Shown one piece after another: positions 1-9,605 of a DNA stretch of 64,000 bases. This stretch comes from Pelomonas aquatica (GTDB taxonomy: Bacteria > Pseudomonadota > Gammaproteobacteria > Burkholderiales > Burkholderiaceae_C), in NCBI RefSeq assembly GCF_026712205.1, contig NZ_JAPPUW010000009.1, positions 124,001 through 188,000 on the forward strand, given 5' to 3'. A program made the translations under genes and the position numbers. Numbering within the stretch: the first letter of the stretch is position 1; the number at the start of each line of letters is the position of its first letter. Under the pieces are notes generated by a model. That model saw only the letters and a list, made by a program, of their open reading frames with translations. It was not told the origin of the DNA and ran no database searches.

Positions 1-211
1 CGGCCACCGGCCAGGCCGTCGGGTGGCGGCGCCGCAGCCGTGCCGGCGTCGCCTCGGGCAGCACCGAGGCGACGATGCCCTGCCCGCTCCAGACCACGCC
101 GCAGCGGCCCAGCGCCGTGTCGAAGCCATGGCTCCACAATGGCTCGTCGGGCGGCAGCACGGGGCCGATGTCGGGGTCGTCGACGAAGTCCTTGGGTTGA
201 CGCGCCACCAT
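1..211 (-). CDS. Ogt-like methylated-DNA-cysteine methyltransferase, N-terminal fragment
   Basis: The frame opens with ATG at 211 and runs off the left edge after 70 codons, so only the N-terminus is visible. It contains FDTALGRCGVVWSGQGI followed by LPEATPARLRRR. From memory, this resembles the N-terminal beta-sheet region of Ogt/MGMT-type DNA repair proteins of Burkholderiales, which move alkyl groups from O6-alkylguanine to an active cysteine. The decisive PCHR active site would lie outside the window. The gene starts 8 bp after the rcnR-like stop on the same strand, so the two may be cotranscribed. The family call is therefore an inference from a short, variable region. Confidence 0.5.
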   Translation of the reverse strand, partial: MVARQPKDFVDDPDIGPVLPPDEPLWSHGFDTALGRCGVVWSGQGIVASVLPEATPARLRRRHPTAWPVA

Positions 212-218
212 GCCGGGC

Positions 219-500
219 CTACTTCAGATAGGTGCGCAGCACGGCAACGACTTCTTCGATCTCTTCATGCCGCTGCTCGGTCGTGAGGTTCTCGGCCGCC
301 ACATGTTCGCGCAGATGGCCTTCCAGCACCTCGGCCATCAGGCCCGCCACGGCGCCGCGGATGGCGGCGATCTGCTGCAGCACCTTGCCACAGTCCAGAT
401 CCTGGCCGGCCTCGATCAGCCGCTCCAACGCATCGGCCTGGCCCTTGATGCGACGCACCCGGGCCAGCAGGCTCTTCTGGCCATGGACGGTATGGGTCAT
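219..500 (-). CDS. rcnR: RcnR-type nickel/cobalt-responsive repressor (CsoR/RcnR family)
   Basis: This 93-residue all-helical DUF156 (CsoR/FrmR/RcnR) protein closely resembles RcnR, including the stretch LQQIAAIRGAV. The RcnR Ni/Co fingerprint is complete: His3, Cys37, His62 and His66 align with E. coli His3, Cys35, His60 and His64 with a two-residue offset. RcnR binds DNA as a tetramer and releases it when Ni(II) or Co(II) binds. The gene diverges from the RcnA-type exporter across a 63-bp gap that holds an RcnR-like operator, so regulation of both genes is expected. A formaldehyde-sensing FrmR role is less likely because all RcnR ligands and the rcnA partner are present. Confidence 0.88.
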   Translation of the reverse strand: MTHTVHGQKSLLARVRRIKGQADALERLIEAGQDLDCGKVLQQIAAIRGAVAGLMAEVLEGHLREHVAAENLTTEQRHEEIEEVVAVLRTYLK

Positions 501-519
501 GTTTCAGCCTTGGTCATGG

Positions 520-534
520 TACTGGGGTAGAGTA
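520..534. promoter_or_regulatory. RcnR-like operator between rcnR and rcnA
   Basis: The 15-bp site reads TACT-GGGG-TAG-AGTA. The E. coli RcnR site is known as TACT-G6-N-AGTA, also 15 bp; here the terminal half-sites and spacing are kept and the G-tract is four long. It sits 30 bp before the rcnA start and 20 bp before the rcnR start, where one tetramer could control both genes. Binding is inferred. Confidence 0.7.
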
Positions 535-563
535 CCTGAAAACCTACCCTCGGGCGCCATGCA

Positions 564-1646
564 ATGACCGATTTCGCAGCACTTCTTCAGCAAGGCAATG
601 CCTGGCTCTTCGTCCCCAGCGCCATCCTGCTGGGCGCGCTGCACGGCCTGGAGCCGGGGCATTCCAAGACGATGATGGCCGCTTTCATCATCGCCATCCG
701 CGGCACGCTGACCCAGGCGGTGCTGCTGGGCCTGTCGGCCACGCTGTCGCACACGGCGGTGGTCTGGCTGGTGGCGCTGGCCGGGCTCTACTTCGGGCGC
801 AACTGGAACGTCGAGGCCAGCGAGCCCTATTTCCAGCTTGCGTCCGGCCTGCTGATCATCGGCGTGGCGGCCTGGATGCTGTGGCGGACCTGGCACGACC
901 AGCAGAGCCACGATCACGACCACGCGCATGACGGCCCGCAGCGCGTGGACACCGGGCATGGCGTCGTCGCGCTGGAGATCTTCGAGACCGGCGTGCCGCC
1001 GCGCTTCCGGCTGCGCACCGAGAAAGGCCATGCCTGGGCGGCCGGCGACGTCGAGGTCACGACCACGCGGCCCGACGGCACCACGCAGGCTTTCCGCTTC
1101 GCGGCCCGGGAGGGCTTCCTGGAGTCGGTCGACGAGATTCCCGAGCCGCATGAATTCGAGCTGCGGCTGAGCCTGGGCCATGCAGGCCACAGCCACGACT
1201 ACGACCTGAGCTTCAGCGAGCACGACCACGGCCACACCCATGACGGCCTGGAGGTCGGCGACCTCGAATACCAGGACGCCCACGAACGCGCCCATGCCAA
1301 CGACATCAAGCGCCGCTTCGCCAACCGCCAGGTGACGACGGGCCAGATCATCGTCTTCGGCCTGACCGGCGGCCTGATCCCCTGCCCGGCCTCGATCACG
1401 GTGCTGCTGCTGTGCCTGCAGCTCAAGCAGTTCACGCTGGGCGCGGCCCTGGTGCTGTGCTTCAGCATCGGCCTGGCCGCGACCATGGTCGCGTCGGGCG
1501 CGATGGCGGCGCTCAGCGTCAAGCATGTGTCCAGGCGCTGGAGCGGCTTCGGCGAGTTCGCGCGCAAGGCGCCCTATTTCTCGGGCGCCCTCATCGTGCT
1601 CGTCGGCCTCTACGTCGGCTGGCAGGGCCTGCGCGGGCTGGCTTGA
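564..1646 (+). CDS. rcnA: RcnA-type nickel/cobalt efflux protein with an inserted extra domain
   Basis: Inner-membrane Ni(II)/Co(II) exporter of 360 residues. The N-terminus keeps the metal-site motif HGLEPGHSKTMMAAF and the second half keeps GLTGGLIPCPASITVLL, both hallmarks of the NiCoT/RcnA family. The first three membrane segments (about residues 10-110) and the last three (about 255-360) match RcnA. Between them are two His-rich stretches (HDHDHAHD and HDHGHTHD) flanking a hydrophilic, strand-rich insert of about 100 residues that the 274-residue E. coli protein lacks. ATG at 564 is used because ATG at 559 meets a stop at once. The divergent rcnR and the operator between them support the role. 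Confidence 0.88.
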   Translation: MTDFAALLQQGNAWLFVPSAILLGALHGLEPGHSKTMMAAFIIAIRGTLTQAVLLGLSATLSHTAVVWLVALAGLYFGRNWNVEASEPYFQLASGLLIIGVAAWMLWRTWHDQQSHDHDHAHDGPQRVDTGHGVVALEIFETGVPPRFRLRTEKGHAWAAGDVEVTTTRPDGTTQAFRFAAREGFLESVDEIPEPHEFELRLSLGHAGHSHDYDLSFSEHDHGHTHDGLEVGDLEYQDAHERAHANDIKRRFANRQVTTGQIIVFGLTGGLIPCPASITVLLLCLQLKQFTLGAALVLCFSIGLAATMVASGAMAALSVKHVSRRWSGFGEFARKAPYFSGALIVLVGLYVGWQGLRGLA

Positions 1647-1710
1647 GCCGCGTCGTGCAGGGCCGGCGCGTCCGAATGGCCGGCATCCGGCGCCCAGGCG
1701 GATCAGGGGC

Positions 1711-3975
1711 TCATTCCACGCGAGCGCCACGCAGCCGTAACGCATTGCCGATGACGCTGATCGACGACAGCGCCATCGCCGCCGCCGCCACCACGGGCGA
1801 CAGCAGCACGCCGAAGAAGGGATAGAGCAGTCCGGCCGCCAGCGGCACGCCGGCGACGTTGTAGGCAAAGCTGAGGAAGAGGTTCTGGCGGATGTTGCGC
1901 ATCGTCGCGCGCGACAGCGTGCGCGCCCGCACGATGCCCAGCAGATCGCCCTTGAGCAGCGTGATGCCGGCGCTCTCCATCGCCACATCGGTGCCGGTGC
2001 CCATCGCGATGCCGACATGGGCCTGGGCCAGGGCCGGCGCATCGTTGACGCCGTCGCCGGCCATCGCCACGACGCGGCCTTCGGCTTGCAGCCGCTTCAC
2101 GACGGCCGCCTTGTCTTCGGGGAAGACCTCCGCCACGACGTCGGCAATGCCCAGTTCGCGCCCCACGGCCTCGGCCGTGGTCCGGCCGTCTCCGGTCAGC
2201 ATCACGACGCGCACGCCTGCCGCCCGCAGGGCCTGCAGGGCGTGTGGCGTCGTCGGCTTGACGGGGTCGGCGATGGCCACGAAGCCGGCCAGGCGCCCGC
2301 CGACGCCGACGAAGATGACCGTGGCCGCCCTGGCCCGCTGCTGCTCCGCGGGCAGCGCAAGGCTGGCGGTCTCTATGCCCTGCTCGGCCAGGAACCTGGC
2401 GCTGCCCGACACGACGGCCTGGCCGTCGACCACGCCGACGACACCCTTGCCGAGCGGCGAATCGAAGTCCGCCACCGGCGACAGCGGCAACCCGCGGTCC
2501 TGGGCGTCCGCCACGATGGCCATGGCCAGCGGGTGCTCGCTGGCGCGCTCGACGCTGGCCAGCTTCTGCAGCACCTGCCCGGCCGCGAAGCCGCCGGCCG
2601 GCTCCACATGGACCACCTTGGGCCGCCCCTCGGTCAGCGTGCCGGTCTTGTCGACCACCAGCGTGTCGACCTTCTCCATCTTCTCCAGCGCCTCGGCATC
2701 GCGGATCAACACGCCATGCTGGGCCCCCTTGCCGACGCCGACCATGATGGACATCGGCGTCGCCAGGCCCAGCGCGCAGGGGCAGGCAATGATCAGCACG
2801 GACACCGCTGCGACCAGCGCATAGCTGAAGGCCGGCGACGGCCCCCAGGCCAGCCAGGCGGCGAAGCTCAGCACCGCGACGAGGATGACCGCGGGCACGA
2901 ACCAGCCGGCCACCTGGTCGGCCATGCGCTGGATGGGCGCGCGGCTGCGCTGCGCGGCGGCCACCATGTGGACGATCTGCGCGAGCAGGGTATCCGCGCC
3001 GACCTTCTCGGCCCGCATCACGAAGCCCCCGGTCTGGTTCAGCGTGCCGGCCGTGACGCTGGAACCCAAGGCCTTGGCGACGGGCATGGGCTCGCCCGTC
3101 ACCATCGACTCGTCGACATTGCCCCGGCCCTCGGTGAGTTCGCCATCGACCGGCACCTTCTCGCCGGGGCGCACGCGCAACAGGTCGCCGACCTGGATGG
3201 CCTCCACCGGCAGGATCTCGTCCCTGCCATCGGGCCTCAGCCTCACGGCCGTCTTGGGCGCCAGCCCGAGCAGGGCCTTGATGGCGCCCGAGGTCTTCTC
3301 CCGCGCCCGCAGTTCGAGCACCTGACCCAGCAGCACCAATACCGTGATGACGGCCGCGGCCTCGAAATACACCGCCACCGCCCCTCCCTGCCCTCGCAAC
3401 GCGACCGGGAACAGGCCAGGCGCCAGCGTCGCAACGATGCTGTACAGCCAGGCCGCGCCCGTGCCCAGCGCGATGAGGCTGAACATATTGAGGCTGCGGT
3501 TGCGCACCGACGCCGCCGCACGCGTGAAGAAAGGCCAGCCGGCCCAGAGCACGACGGGTGTGCCCAGCAGCAACTGCACCCAGTTCGAGGCCTGCGGGGC
3601 GAGGAGATGGTGGAGGTCGAAGGCATGGCCGCCCATTTCGAGCCCGAACACCGGCGCAGTCAGCACCAAGCCCACCCGGAACCTGCGCGTCATGTCGCGC
3701 AGTTCGGGGCTCTCGCCCGTCTCGGCGGTCGCCAGCAGCGGCTCCAGCGCCATGCCGCAGATGGGGCAGTTGCCCGGCCCCATCTGCCGCACCTGCGGGT
3801 GCATCGGGCAGGTGTATTCAACCTGGCCCTGGCCCGGCGCGTGTGCGGCATGCAGTGCATGGGCGGCGTGGGCAGCGTGGGCGTGGGCATGACCCGCCAT
3901 GACGCTGCCGTCCGGCATCGGATGGCTGCCCGCCGGCATGTGGCCGGAGGCCGTGTGGTGTTCGTGGCCGGGCAT
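1711..3975 (-). CDS. Copper-translocating P1B-type ATPase with N-terminal heavy-metal-binding (HMBD) domain
   Basis: This 754-residue P-type ATPase probably exports Cu(I) from the cytoplasm. A His-rich N-terminus (about residues 1-50) precedes an HMBD zinc-ribbon-like segment, YTCPMHPQV...[12 protein letters not shown], in place of HMA domains. The transport site CPC is at 398-400, the phosphorylated aspartate D442 lies in DKTGTLTEG, and the hinge [10 protein letters not shown] is present, so the pump looks intact. It resembles the CopF-type ATPases of Cupriavidus. ATG at 3975 has AGGAGAGCAGG just upstream, and a CueR-like promoter lies at 3999-4029. Copper specificity is inferred from CPC, the HMBD and the neighbours. 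Confidence 0.9.
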   Translation of the reverse strand: MPGHEHHTASGHMPAGSHPMPDGSVMAGHAHAHAAHAAHALHAAHAPGQGQVEYTCPMHPQVRQMGPGNCPICGMALEPLLATAETGESPELRDMTRRFRVGLVLTAPVFGLEMGGHAFDLHHLLAPQASNWVQLLLGTPVVLWAGWPFFTRAAASVRNRSLNMFSLIALGTGAAWLYSIVATLAPGLFPVALRGQGGAVAVYFEAAAVITVLVLLGQVLELRAREKTSGAIKALLGLAPKTAVRLRPDGRDEILPVEAIQVGDLLRVRPGEKVPVDGELTEGRGNVDESMVTGEPMPVAKALGSSVTAGTLNQTGGFVMRAEKVGADTLLAQIVHMVAAAQRSRAPIQRMADQVAGWFVPAVILVAVLSFAAWLAWGPSPAFSYALVAAVSVLIIACPCALGLATPMSIMVGVGKGAQHGVLIRDAEALEKMEKVDTLVVDKTGTLTEGRPKVVHVEPAGGFAAGQVLQKLASVERASEHPLAMAIVADAQDRGLPLSPVADFDSPLGKGVVGVVDGQAVVSGSARFLAEQGIETASLALPAEQQRARAATVIFVGVGGRLAGFVAIADPVKPTTPHALQALRAAGVRVVMLTGDGRTTAEAVGRELGIADVVAEVFPEDKAAVVKRLQAEGRVVAMAGDGVNDAPALAQAHVGIAMGTGTDVAMESAGITLLKGDLLGIVRARTLSRATMRNIRQNLFLSFAYNVAGVPLAAGLLYPFFGVLLSPVVAAAAMALSSISVIGNALRLRGARVE

Positions 3976-3998
3976 CCTGCTCTCCTGTTCTTGTTTTC

Positions 3999-4029
3999 AG
4001 TCTGGCCCTTGCCCTCGTTGGAAGGTCAA
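3999..4029 (-). promoter_or_regulatory. CueR-type promoter for the HMBD P-type ATPase
   Basis: On the minus strand TTGACC (4029-4024) is followed after 19 bp by CAGACT (4004-3999). The overlong spacer holds a degenerate dyad ACCTTCC-N7-GCAAGGG. A 19-bp spacer with a CCTT...AAGG dyad is typical of MerR-family activation by CueR. The predicted transcript starts about 17 nt before the ATG at 3975, leaving room for its Shine-Dalgarno sequence. Confidence 0.72.
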
Positions 4030-4066
4030 GCCCGGGCAGGCCATGCCCGGCCGGGCAAGGACATCG

Positions 4067-4723
4067 TCAGCGGCCACCGACCGCGCCTGCGCCGGACAGG
4101 CGGGGGATGAAGCGCGGGGTCAACGCCGCATAGTCGCGCCAGGCCTGGCCGAAGTCCTTCTCGGACTCGCCCTCCTCGGCGATGGCCAGCCTGACATACA
4201 TCGCCACCAGCACCGGGAACATGGCCAGCGTCAGCAGCGTCGGCCACTGCAGCAGGAAGCCGAACATGATGGCGACAAAGCCGATGTATTGCGGATGCCG
4301 CACATGCCTGTAGGGGCCGGCCGTGGCCAGGCCGTGGCGGCGCTGCGCGTGATACAGCACATGCCAGGCCCGCGACAGCAGCGTGAAGCCGCCGAAGATG
4401 AACACGAGGCTCAGCATGTGGAGCAGGCCGAAATGCGGGTTGCCGTGCCGCCCCGTCATCAGCCACCACAGGTGGCCGGCCTCATGCCCGTACAGGTTCA
4501 CGCCCGGAAAGCGCGAACCCAGCCAGCCCGACAGCAGGTAGATGGTCAGCGGGAAGCCGTACATCTCCGCGAACAGCGCCACGATGAACGCGCTGTAGGC
4601 GCCGAAACTGCGCCAGTCACGCAGCCTGGCCGGCTTGAAGAAGCTGTAGGCAAAGCCGATGAAGATGATGGCGTTGAGTGCCGCCAGCCCCCAGAGGCCG
4701 TAATCATTGCCGGCGCTGTTCAT
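4067..4723 (-). CDS. Isoprenylcysteine carboxyl methyltransferase (ICMT)-like membrane protein
   Basis: About 218 residues with five or six hydrophobic segments. The C-terminal half carries GPYRHVRHPQYIGF and a later Glu-rich EEGESEKDFGQAW, the signature of the ICMT/phospholipid methyltransferase superfamily, in which the RHP-Y motif helps form the S-adenosylmethionine pocket. Bacterial members near copper genes are common but their substrate is unknown. ATG at 4723 is preferred over ATG at 4753 because GGGAG lies 8 bp before it and the overlap with the upstream gene is shorter (20 bp). It is the last gene of the small operon starting at 5292. The family is clear; the reaction is not. Confidence 0.8.
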   Translation of the reverse strand: MNSAGNDYGLWGLAALNAIIFIGFAYSFFKPARLRDWRSFGAYSAFIVALFAEMYGFPLTIYLLSGWLGSRFPGVNLYGHEAGHLWWLMTGRHGNPHFGLLHMLSLVFIFGGFTLLSRAWHVLYHAQRRHGLATAGPYRHVRHPQYIGFVAIMFGFLLQWPTLLTLAMFPVLVAMYVRLAIAEEGESEKDFGQAWRDYAALTPRFIPRLSGAGAVGGR

Positions 4724-4937
4724 CGTCGTCGCTCCCGTGACCGTGGCGGCCATGGCCGTGATGCATGAACAGATGCATCAGCGGGCAGGCGAACAGCAGC
4801 AGATAGGGCAGCACCCCGAAGACATGGGCCGTGTGCTCGGTCAGCAGATAGAAGCCCATGACCGCCAACGCCACCAGCAGGGCGAGCCCGGCGGGCGAGC
4901 GCCAGAACGACGGCATGTCCCGATGGTCGTTATCCAT
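4704..4937 (-). CDS. DUF2933 small membrane protein with His-rich tail
   Basis: A 77-residue protein with two hydrophobic segments (about residues 15-33 and 38-56) joined by a short turn, then a C-terminal HHGHGRHGHG tail. This matches the DUF2933 family, which has no assigned biochemical role but is often found beside copper and silver resistance genes. The tail could bind metal at the membrane surface. It lies 16 bp after the Met/His-rich protein gene and overlaps the ICMT-like gene by 20 bp, so the three are probably cotranscribed and translationally coupled. Confidence 0.8.
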   Translation of the reverse strand: MDNDHRDMPSFWRSPAGLALLVALAVMGFYLLTEHTAHVFGVLPYLLLFACPLMHLFMHHGHGRHGHGSDDDEQRRQ

Positions 4938-4953
4938 GGCTCACCCCATGCGG

Positions 4954-5292
4954 CTATCTGCTGGCGGGCGACGCCGCGGGCATCGCGGGCATGACCCCGC
5001 CCATCATCGTCTTGGCGTCCTTGCCGTGCATCTGCTCATGCATGCCGCCCGGCTTGTGCGCCTCGTCGTGCATCTTGCGCATGTCGGCGCTCATGCCCAT
5101 GCCGGCGGACGCGGCGGAAGCGGGTGCGGCCACCTGGGCCTTGGGCCTGGCCGCAACCTTCTTCGCCACGGCGGCAGGCGCCGAAGCGCCGGCCGGGTGA
5201 TGGGCCGCGTGATCCGCGTCCGGCACTGCCTGCTGGGCCAGGGCGGCACCGGACAGCGAAGCCACGACGAGGCAAGAGGGAATGAAACGCAT
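4954..5292 (-). CDS. Met/His-rich periplasmic protein, probable copper binder
   Basis: A 112-residue exported protein. MRFIPSCLVVASLSGAALA is a clear signal peptide with an AQQ-type cleavage region. The mature part is Ala-rich and has two metal-ligand-rich stretches: DADHAAHH near the N-terminus and a Met/His cluster (MGMSADMRKMHDEAH...MHEQMHGKD) in the C-terminal half. Met-rich motifs suit Cu(I) binding in the periplasm. ATG at 5292 is chosen over 5316 because AAAGGAG stands just before it. An FNR/Anr-like box lies about 50 bp upstream. No named family was recognised; function is inferred from composition and position. Confidence 0.68.
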   Translation of the reverse strand: MRFIPSCLVVASLSGAALAQQAVPDADHAAHHPAGASAPAAVAKKVAARPKAQVAAPASAASAGMGMSADMRKMHDEAHKPGGMHEQMHGKDAKTMMGGVMPAMPAASPASR

Positions 5293-5339
5293 GGTCAACT
5301 CCTTTGATGAAAGCATCGCGCTTGGCCGGGCCGGACGGT

Positions 5340-5353
5340 TTGACGCACATCAA
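5340..5353 (-). promoter_or_regulatory. FNR/Anr-like box upstream of the Met/His-rich protein operon
   Basis: On the minus strand the site is TTGAT-GTGC-GTCAA, nine of ten bases matching the FNR/Anr consensus TTGAT-N4-ATCAA. If it sits at -41.5 (class II activation), transcription would begin near 5305, about 13 nt before the ATG at 5292 and just ahead of its Shine-Dalgarno sequence. The geometry fits, but binding is not shown. Confidence 0.55.
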
Positions 5354-5378
5354 CGCAAGATCACCCGGCCGCCACGTC

Positions 5379-5636
5379 TCAGCGGCAGCAACCGCAGCAG
5401 GACTTCGCGGCCCGGGCGCCGGCGGGCGCAGCGGCGGCGGCAGGCACCGGCGTGTAGCCCGCCTCCCTGATGGCCTCGGCCAGTTCCTGCGCGCTGGCAC
5501 TGCCGGCCTCCACCTGCACGCGGTGCGTGCCGAGGTCGATCTGCACCTCGGCATCCCCGTCCACGGCCTTCAGCGCCTGGGTGATGGCGCCGACGCAGTG
5601 GCCGCAGCTCATGTCTCTGACTTCGAAGTCAATCAT
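5379..5636 (-). CDS. copZ: CopZ-like copper chaperone (HMA domain) with Cys-rich tail
   Basis: An 85-residue cytoplasmic protein. MIDFEVRDMSCGHC opens an HMA ferredoxin-like fold with the Cu(I) motif MSCGHC; the fold ends near residue 65. The C-terminus adds an Ala-rich linker and KSCCGCCR, four cysteines that plain CopZ proteins lack and that may bind extra copper or help docking. ATG at 5636 is preferred over the upstream ATG at 5687 because AGGAGGACAGC precedes it. It has its own CueR-type promoter and diverges from copA, the expected acceptor. Chaperone function is inferred from family and context. Confidence 0.85.
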   Translation of the reverse strand: MIDFEVRDMSCGHCVGAITQALKAVDGDAEVQIDLGTHRVQVEAGSASAQELAEAIREAGYTPVPAAAAAPAGARAAKSCCGCCR

Positions 5637-5670
5637 GCTGTCCTCCTGGGGACGGGTTGTCGATGGCATG

Positions 5671-5701
5671 AATTTCCAGCCTCCCACTGTTGGAATGTCA
5701 A
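5671..5701 (-). promoter_or_regulatory. CueR-type promoter for copZ
   Basis: On the minus strand TTGACA (5701-5696) and GAAATT (5676-5671) are separated by 19 bp. The spacer carries an imperfect dyad ACATTCC-N7-GGAGGCT like the other CueR-type sites here. Transcription would start near 5664, leaving a leader of about 28 nt with the AGGAGG site before ATG 5636. Confidence 0.62.
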
Positions 5702-5752
5702 CAGCGCCGGCACATGGGTCCTTCAGCCATGTCCGATAAATCCGTCAATATG

Positions 5753-5783
5753 TTGACCTTGCCATCGTTGGAAGCCTGATGAT
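5753..5783 (+). promoter_or_regulatory. CueR-type promoter for copA
   Basis: TTGACC (5753-5758) and GATGAT (5778-5783) are spaced by 19 bp, with ACCTTGC-N7-GGAAGCC as the dyad. This resembles the E. coli copA promoter controlled by CueR. The predicted start site is at or next to the A of the copA ATG at 5790, so the transcript may have essentially no leader. Confidence 0.72.
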
Positions 5784-5789
5784 GCGCGC

Positions 5790-8221
<2,432 letters not shown>

Positions 8222-8225
<4 letters not shown>

Positions 8226-8683
8226 ACATCGGCGAAGCCGCCAAGGCCGCGGGCGTGTCGGCCAAGATGATCCGGCACTACGAGAGCGTGGGCCTCTTCC
8301 CCGAGGCCGCGCGCACCGCGTCGGGCTACCGGCAGTACAGCGACAAGGAAGTGGGCACGCTGCGCTTCATCCGCCAGTCCCGCGACCTGGGCTTCTCCAT
8401 CGAGCAGATCCGCGAGCTGCTGGGCCTGTGGCAGAACCGCCGGCGCCCCAGCCGGCAGGTGCGCGCGCTGGCCCAGGCCCACATCCTGGAGCTGGACGAG
8501 AAGCTGAAGGAACTGCAGGCGATGAAGGCCACGCTCGAACATCTCGTGCAGTGCTGCCACGGCGACGACCGCCCCGACTGCCCCATCATCGACACGCTGG
8601 CCAGGGAGGCGCCAGCCCTGCCCCAGGCCGCGCACGGCAGGACGGCGGGGCTGCGTCCAGGGCGGACCAAGCTCAACCCTTGA
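8222..8683 (+). CDS. cueR: CueR, copper-responsive MerR-family activator
   Basis: A 153-residue MerR-type regulator. The winged helix starts at the N-terminus ([20 protein letters not shown]) and is followed by a dimerisation helix and a metal loop [12 protein letters not shown], in which Cys112 and Cys120 fall at exactly the E. coli CueR positions that bind Cu(I). No extra C-terminal cysteines or histidines suggest another metal. The tail after residue 128 is longer than usual and disordered-looking. ATG overlaps the copA stop by 4 bp. Four CueR-type promoters nearby are its likely targets. The 3' end overlaps the convergent gene by 11 bp. Confidence 0.92.
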
Positions 8684-9050
8684 CGAGCTGGAAGCGCAGC
8701 GTCAGCGGCACCGCGCCCTTGTTCGTCCACATCCAGCAATAGTCCTGCTTGCGGGCCGCCGTCAGCCGGCCCTCGCCCCTGGCGACCTGGGCCTTGCGGG
8801 CCGGGAAGCGGACCTCCTTGCCCTCGTGGAAATGGATGTTGAAGTCCAGCGGGCCGCCCGCCTCGAACGACCAGCCCACGCTGTCGCCCTCGGGCAGCTT
8901 CTCGCAGACCTCGACGAACTTGCCGGGCGGCACGGGCAGCTCGCGGCCGAAGCGGCCGGCGGCGTCCCACTGGACCGGAACCATCTCCGCAGCGCTGAGC
9001 TGCGCGAGCACGAGCAGCGCGGCGGCTGCGAGGGCTGGGCTTGTCTTCAT
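8673..9050 (-). CDS. Conserved secreted protein of unknown function in the copper island
   Basis: A 125-residue protein with a signal peptide (MKTSPALAAAALLVLAQLSA). The mature part looks beta-rich and contains FVEVCEKLPEGDSVGWSFEA, NIHFHEGKEVRFPA and DYCWMWTNKG. The HFHEGKEV and WMWTN-type patterns recur, as I recall, in short periplasmic proteins beside copper genes, but I know no assigned function. A His-x-His and two cysteines could be metal ligands. It is convergent with cueR (11-bp overlap) and divergent from the cus-like operon, whose promoter lies about 50 bp upstream. The coding call is firm. Confidence 0.72.
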   Translation of the reverse strand: MKTSPALAAAALLVLAQLSAAEMVPVQWDAAGRFGRELPVPPGKFVEVCEKLPEGDSVGWSFEAGGPLDFNIHFHEGKEVRFPARKAQVARGEGRLTAARKQDYCWMWTNKGAVPLTLRFQLVKG

Positions 9051-9100
9051 GCGGCCAATATAGGCCGCGGGCAGCGGCGCCGGCACGCGGCAGACACCGC

Positions 9101-9131
9101 TTGACCTTGCCACGGCCGCAAGGTTTAGGAT
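9101..9131 (+). promoter_or_regulatory. CueR-type promoter of the copper oxidase/Cus gene series
   Basis: TTGACC (9101-9106), 19-bp spacer, TAGGAT (9126-9131). The spacer contains a perfect dyad ACCTTGC-N7-GCAAGGT (9104-9124), the best CueR-type operator in the window. Transcription should begin near 9138, 33 nt before the GTG of the first gene, and may serve all genes to cusA at 19333. Confidence 0.82.
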
Positions 9132-9170
9132 GCGCCGCCTGACCCGAGTGCGCCCGCGTGGCGCCCACCC

Positions 9171-9518
9171 GTGAAGACCGTCCGAATCTGCTTGCTGCTG
9201 CTGCTGGTCCTGCTGCTGCCCTTCCGGGGCGCGGTGGCGGCGGCCATGCTGTGTCCGGTCGAGGGGCAGGCCCATCACGACGTGGGCATGCAGGCAGCGC
9301 ACGCCCATGCCGGCGCCGACCACCACGACGACCACGGCCACGGCGCGCCGGACAAGTGCAATATGTGCTCCGCGTTCTGCGCCCTGACCCCCCTGGCCGG
9401 CGCCGCACCCAAGCTGCCCGAACCGGCCGCCCTGCCGGCCGTCAAGTTCCCGGAGTTCCCGGCGCCCGCACCGAGCTTCCTGTCGGACGGCCAGGAACGC
9501 CCGCCCCGAACCCTCTGA
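9171..9518 (+). CDS. Small secreted His/Cys-rich protein, CzcI-like
   Basis: 115 residues. A hydrophobic signal peptide (MKTVRICLLLLLVLLLPFRG) is followed by a His/Asp-rich run (AHAHAGADHHDDHGHG) and CNMCSAFC. The layout resembles the small periplasmic CzcI-type proteins encoded before RND efflux genes in Cupriavidus, whose role is thought to be sensory or regulatory. GTG at 9171 is needed to keep the signal peptide; no clear ribosome site precedes it. It is the first gene behind the perfect CueR-type promoter. Homology to CzcI is suggested only by layout and position. Confidence 0.62.
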   Translation: MKTVRICLLLLLVLLLPFRGAVAAAMLCPVEGQAHHDVGMQAAHAHAGADHHDDHGHGAPDKCNMCSAFCALTPLAGAAPKLPEPAALPAVKFPEFPAPAPSFLSDGQERPPRTL

Positions 9519-9605
9519 CGCAGCCGGGCCTCCGCCGGAGGCCCATGCAGGCTCGCGCGCGCCAGGGCGGCGCGAAGGCCTTGCGGCCCCGGCGCTGCCG
9601 GGCCG

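Noticed and set aside
9130-9174. 14-codon ORF that could be a leader peptide before the CzcI-like gene
   Set aside because: Its ATG lies inside the predicted -10 box, upstream of the expected transcription start, so it would not be in the message.
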